Source: FEN-1139 sp964396375 (lineage in GTDB: Bacteria; Myxococcota_A; Polyangia; Polyangiales; Polyangiaceae). From it: 64,000 bases of DNA. Positions 62,245-64,000 of this stretch are shown here, piece by piece (the first letter of the stretch is position 1; each line of letters starts with the position of its first letter). Location: assembly GCA_964396375.1 (NCBI GenBank), contig CAYNEY010000016.1, positions 1 to 64,000 on the forward strand, read 5' to 3'. The position numbers and the translations under genes are program-made. The notes beneath the pieces were generated by a model. That model had not been told where the DNA came from and made no database searches. It worked only from the letters and a program-made list of their open reading frames with translations.

Positions 62245-62880
62245 ATGGGCAGAACCTTACACTACACCATCTTCGGCGATCTTGAAGAAGGTCCGGTGCC
62301 GGAGGCGACACGTCAACGAATCATTGAAGCTCAACGCGACATGAACGACTCTCTCTCATGGACCGTCGAGGGACTCGCTCTCGAACTCGACGAGCACTGC
62401 GCTCTCACGTACCCACAAGAAGTCCCGCGACCATGGGCGGCAAGATTGGGCTGGGGATTCACCAAAGTTGGTGGCGATGAATGGAACGCCGCACTGGTTG
62501 TGCGGTTCCTGGCTTGGGTTTCGACCCAGCTACCATCAAAGGCCTTCGTCCGACTGTATGACGAGGGTGACTACGTGATCCCAGAACATGTCCTGATCCA
62601 CCACGGGCAATTCTCGCTGGATGAGGCTTCGATCGTACGGAGGCGTCAGTACCTCTCGAAGAACGTGAGCGAATACCTCCCGGAGTTCGATGAGAAAATT
62701 ACCGAAGGCCGCAATGGGCATTGGTTCCGAAACGTGTCCGCTCTCGACTACCTGACCCGACGTGAGATCGCCAAGGTGCGTACTGGAATGAGGTCCGAAG
62801 CCTTCCACGAGCTGACGCTCGAGGACGTTGCCGATCGCATCGCCTTCCCATGGGCACGCGAATCGGCGAAGGCCGCGTAG
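62245..62880 (+). CDS. hypothetical protein
   Basis: 211-aa soluble protein (MGRTLHYTIFGDLEEGP..., WVSTQLPSKAFVRLYDEGDY, HHGQFSLDEASIVRRRQYLS). Balanced composition and a normal stop support a real gene; no family recognised. No clear ribosome-binding site. Confidence 0.55.
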   Translation: MGRTLHYTIFGDLEEGPVPEATRQRIIEAQRDMNDSLSWTVEGLALELDEHCALTYPQEVPRPWAARLGWGFTKVGGDEWNAALVVRFLAWVSTQLPSKAFVRLYDEGDYVIPEHVLIHHGQFSLDEASIVRRRQYLSKNVSEYLPEFDEKITEGRNGHWFRNVSALDYLTRREIAKVRTGMRSEAFHELTLEDVADRIAFPWARESAKAA

Positions 62881-62899
62881 CCTGAACGCGGAGTCTCAA

Positions 62900-63012
62900 G
62901 CGAATCACCCGCCGGGTTCACAGGTCTGGACCTTTTCTGTCCCGCTTGCGAGCGGAGGATCGCCGTGGTCGGAAAATGGCGCGCGCCGGTGGTGCCCGGC
63001 GGGTGGATTCGC
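62900..63012. repeat. imperfect inverted repeat with 17-bp arms
   Basis: GCGAATCACCCGCCGGG at 62900-62916 matches, with one inserted base, the complement of 62995-63012. The arms are 78 bases apart. It could be a small mobile repeat, a folded RNA, or a recombination or binding site. Confidence 0.5.
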
Positions 63013-63112
63013 AGTAGGCGTGACCCTGAGCGTGGAAACGGACGTGGACTGGCGTGCATGGGGATGATGGGCACGTTCGGTAGGTCGATGCCCCACGAGA
63101 AAGGGAACTGCG

Positions 63113-63370
63113 ATGCTCACGCACGAACACGCATGCTCAAGAGGGACACCTCAGGACCTTCCTTCCGGCGACGACTCGGAGGGCCCGTTTGTCGACATCG
63201 ACAAGCGATTCCTTTTCGGAGGGCATGCCATCGCGCAAGGAAGCGTGGTTGCAGAGTCGACTTGTTCATCGCATCGGATACGGGTTCGGGCCTGGGTATT
63301 CGGCTGCGCGAATGACAGTGCGAGCGAGGACGACATTGCTCACTGGGGACATGGATCTGTTGAGTATTGA
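63113..63370 (+). CDS. possible small hypothetical protein
   Basis: 85 aa starting MLTHEHACSRGTPQDLPSGD with AAGGGAAC upstream. The first ~40 residues look protein-like, the rest less so. Weak call; it may be a broken gene. Confidence 0.3.
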   Translation: MLTHEHACSRGTPQDLPSGDDSEGPFVDIDKRFLFGGHAIAQGSVVAESTCSSHRIRVRAWVFGCANDSASEDDIAHWGHGSVEY

Positions 63371-63507
63371 TGGGGGCGAGTCAGCGCCGCCGGTGCCTCC
63401 TGCGCCATCTCGCAACCCTTCCCTCGTGCATCACCGAAACGGAATGGCAGTAGCGTACATGGACCAGAAGAGAGCGACAGAGAGTCGCTCAAGGAGACGG
63501 ACATCCC

Positions 63508-63846
63508 ATGCGACACTTCCTCATCTTCCTCCCTCTTCCCGCAGAGCATGCACACCTTCACGAACGACTGTTCGCGACGGCGCGGACGTTCTTCGAGACC
63601 GTGTCCTCTGCCGAACGGCTTGACGTTGGCGTTTTCGAACGGAGCCCGCGACCGAACCGCCCGTCGGAACACCTCCCGCTGGTCGTGATCAAGAGCCCCT
63701 CGGGCGAGTCCTTCGAGAAGGATATCGCGCGGGCCCGGGCGCTCGAGGCGGTTCTTCGCTCCACCTTGGGGGCCGCCGGCGTCAATGCCATCGACGTCCG
63801 CGTGTTCGTCGAATCATCGAGGGACAGGGAGGTTGTGGCCGAGTGA
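63508..63846 (+). CDS. small hypothetical protein
   Basis: 112 aa starting MRHFLIFLPLPAEHAHLHER, with AAGGAGA upstream. Alpha/beta, with PLVVIKSPSGESFEKDIARA and INAIDVRVF-like strands near the C-terminus. No known family. A strong terminator follows. Confidence 0.6.
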   Translation: MRHFLIFLPLPAEHAHLHERLFATARTFFETVSSAERLDVGVFERSPRPNRPSEHLPLVVIKSPSGESFEKDIARARALEAVLRSTLGAAGVNAIDVRVFVESSRDREVVAE

Positions 63847-63854
63847 GTTCTTCG

Positions 63855-63900
63855 AAACGCGGGACGACGGTCTCTGCCTCCTCCCCGCCGTCCCGCGTTT
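63855..63900 (+). terminator. strong Rho-independent-type terminator
   Basis: AAACGCGGGACG at 63855-63866 pairs perfectly with CGTCCCGCGTTT at 63889-63900; the stem can extend by ACGG/CCG. It directly follows the 63508 gene. Confidence 0.75.
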
Positions 63901-64000
63901 CACCCTTTTCCCGGCACGGGTTTCCCGCCCGTGTTCGGAACAAGACGGTTGGTGGCATCTGTCGGATGAAGGTGGTCGGTCGCGGGGGTCGAGGCTCTTT

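Noticed and set aside
1..64000. CRISPR arrays, rRNA genes or complete tRNA genes
   Set aside because: No regularly spaced repeats, no rRNA-like sequence and only the partial tRNA-Gly were seen.

Overview
The window looks like accessory DNA of a Myxococcota-type (Sandaracinus/Polyangia-like) bacterium. The evidence is the GC-rich composition, Cys-rich CxxDxDC-repeat and Ser/Gly-rich lipoproteins, a PKD lipoprotein, and many conserved small proteins with no name. I cannot fix the genus from sequence alone. Almost nothing here is core metabolism: it is a patchwork of mobile elements, phage-defence genes and an efflux island.

Layout. 0-5 kb: a tyrosine recombinase, two secreted lipoproteins and an HNH-ATPase fusion. 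5.4-8.4 kb: a complete IS21-family element (istA/istB, 11-bp terminal inverted repeats, 7-bp target duplication) inside a DUF3892 gene that can be rebuilt exactly. 8.6-10.1 kb: two hypotheticals. 10.5-19.1 kb: an RND efflux locus (TetR, lipoprotein adaptor, a single-chain RND permease-TolC fusion, CDP-alcohol phosphatidyltransferase), flanked by diverged direct repeats that carry the 3' end of a small gene. 18.9-32.8 kb: integrative element A, with DUF932-like, RecB-like nuclease, RadC, a PIN toxin-antitoxin pair, a HerA/TraG-type ATPase, a replication-relaxation protein, RuvC-like hypotheticals, a 985-aa PLD-like protein, an excisionase and an integrase. It ends at a tRNA-Gly 3' fragment with its terminator.

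33-46 kb: a defence island with Gabija (GajA/GajB), a type IIS restriction-modification system (FokI-like double methyltransferase plus AlwI-family endonuclease), a tight three-gene operon (unknown, DUF2510/GIY-YIG protein, FRG protein), and a hypothetical gene coupled to an XRE-ImmA/IrrE regulator. 46-52 kb: an unrecognised minus-strand operon headed by a sigma factor and ending in a 1005-aa membrane protein.

52-63 kb: a second element-like module. An operon encodes a ubiquitin E2, two small proteins, a JAB/JAMM protease fused to an E2-like domain without the catalytic Cys, an E1, a small membrane protein, a HerA/TraG-type ATPase and a zinc-ribbon membrane protein. After it come a DUF488 gene coupled to an anti-phage dCTP deaminase (AvcD-like), a HARE-HTH protein, a 47-aa tail-anchored protein, a second replication-relaxation protein and hypotheticals. 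The repeated ATPase plus replication-relaxation sets (24-26 and 55-62 kb) and the tRNA fragment at 32.8 kb suggest two related elements side by side. The strongest candidates for undescribed biology are the ubiquitin-like operon (52.4-57.3 kb), the 41.2-44.4 kb operon, the sigma-factor operon (46.3-52.1 kb) and the DUF488-deaminase pair.
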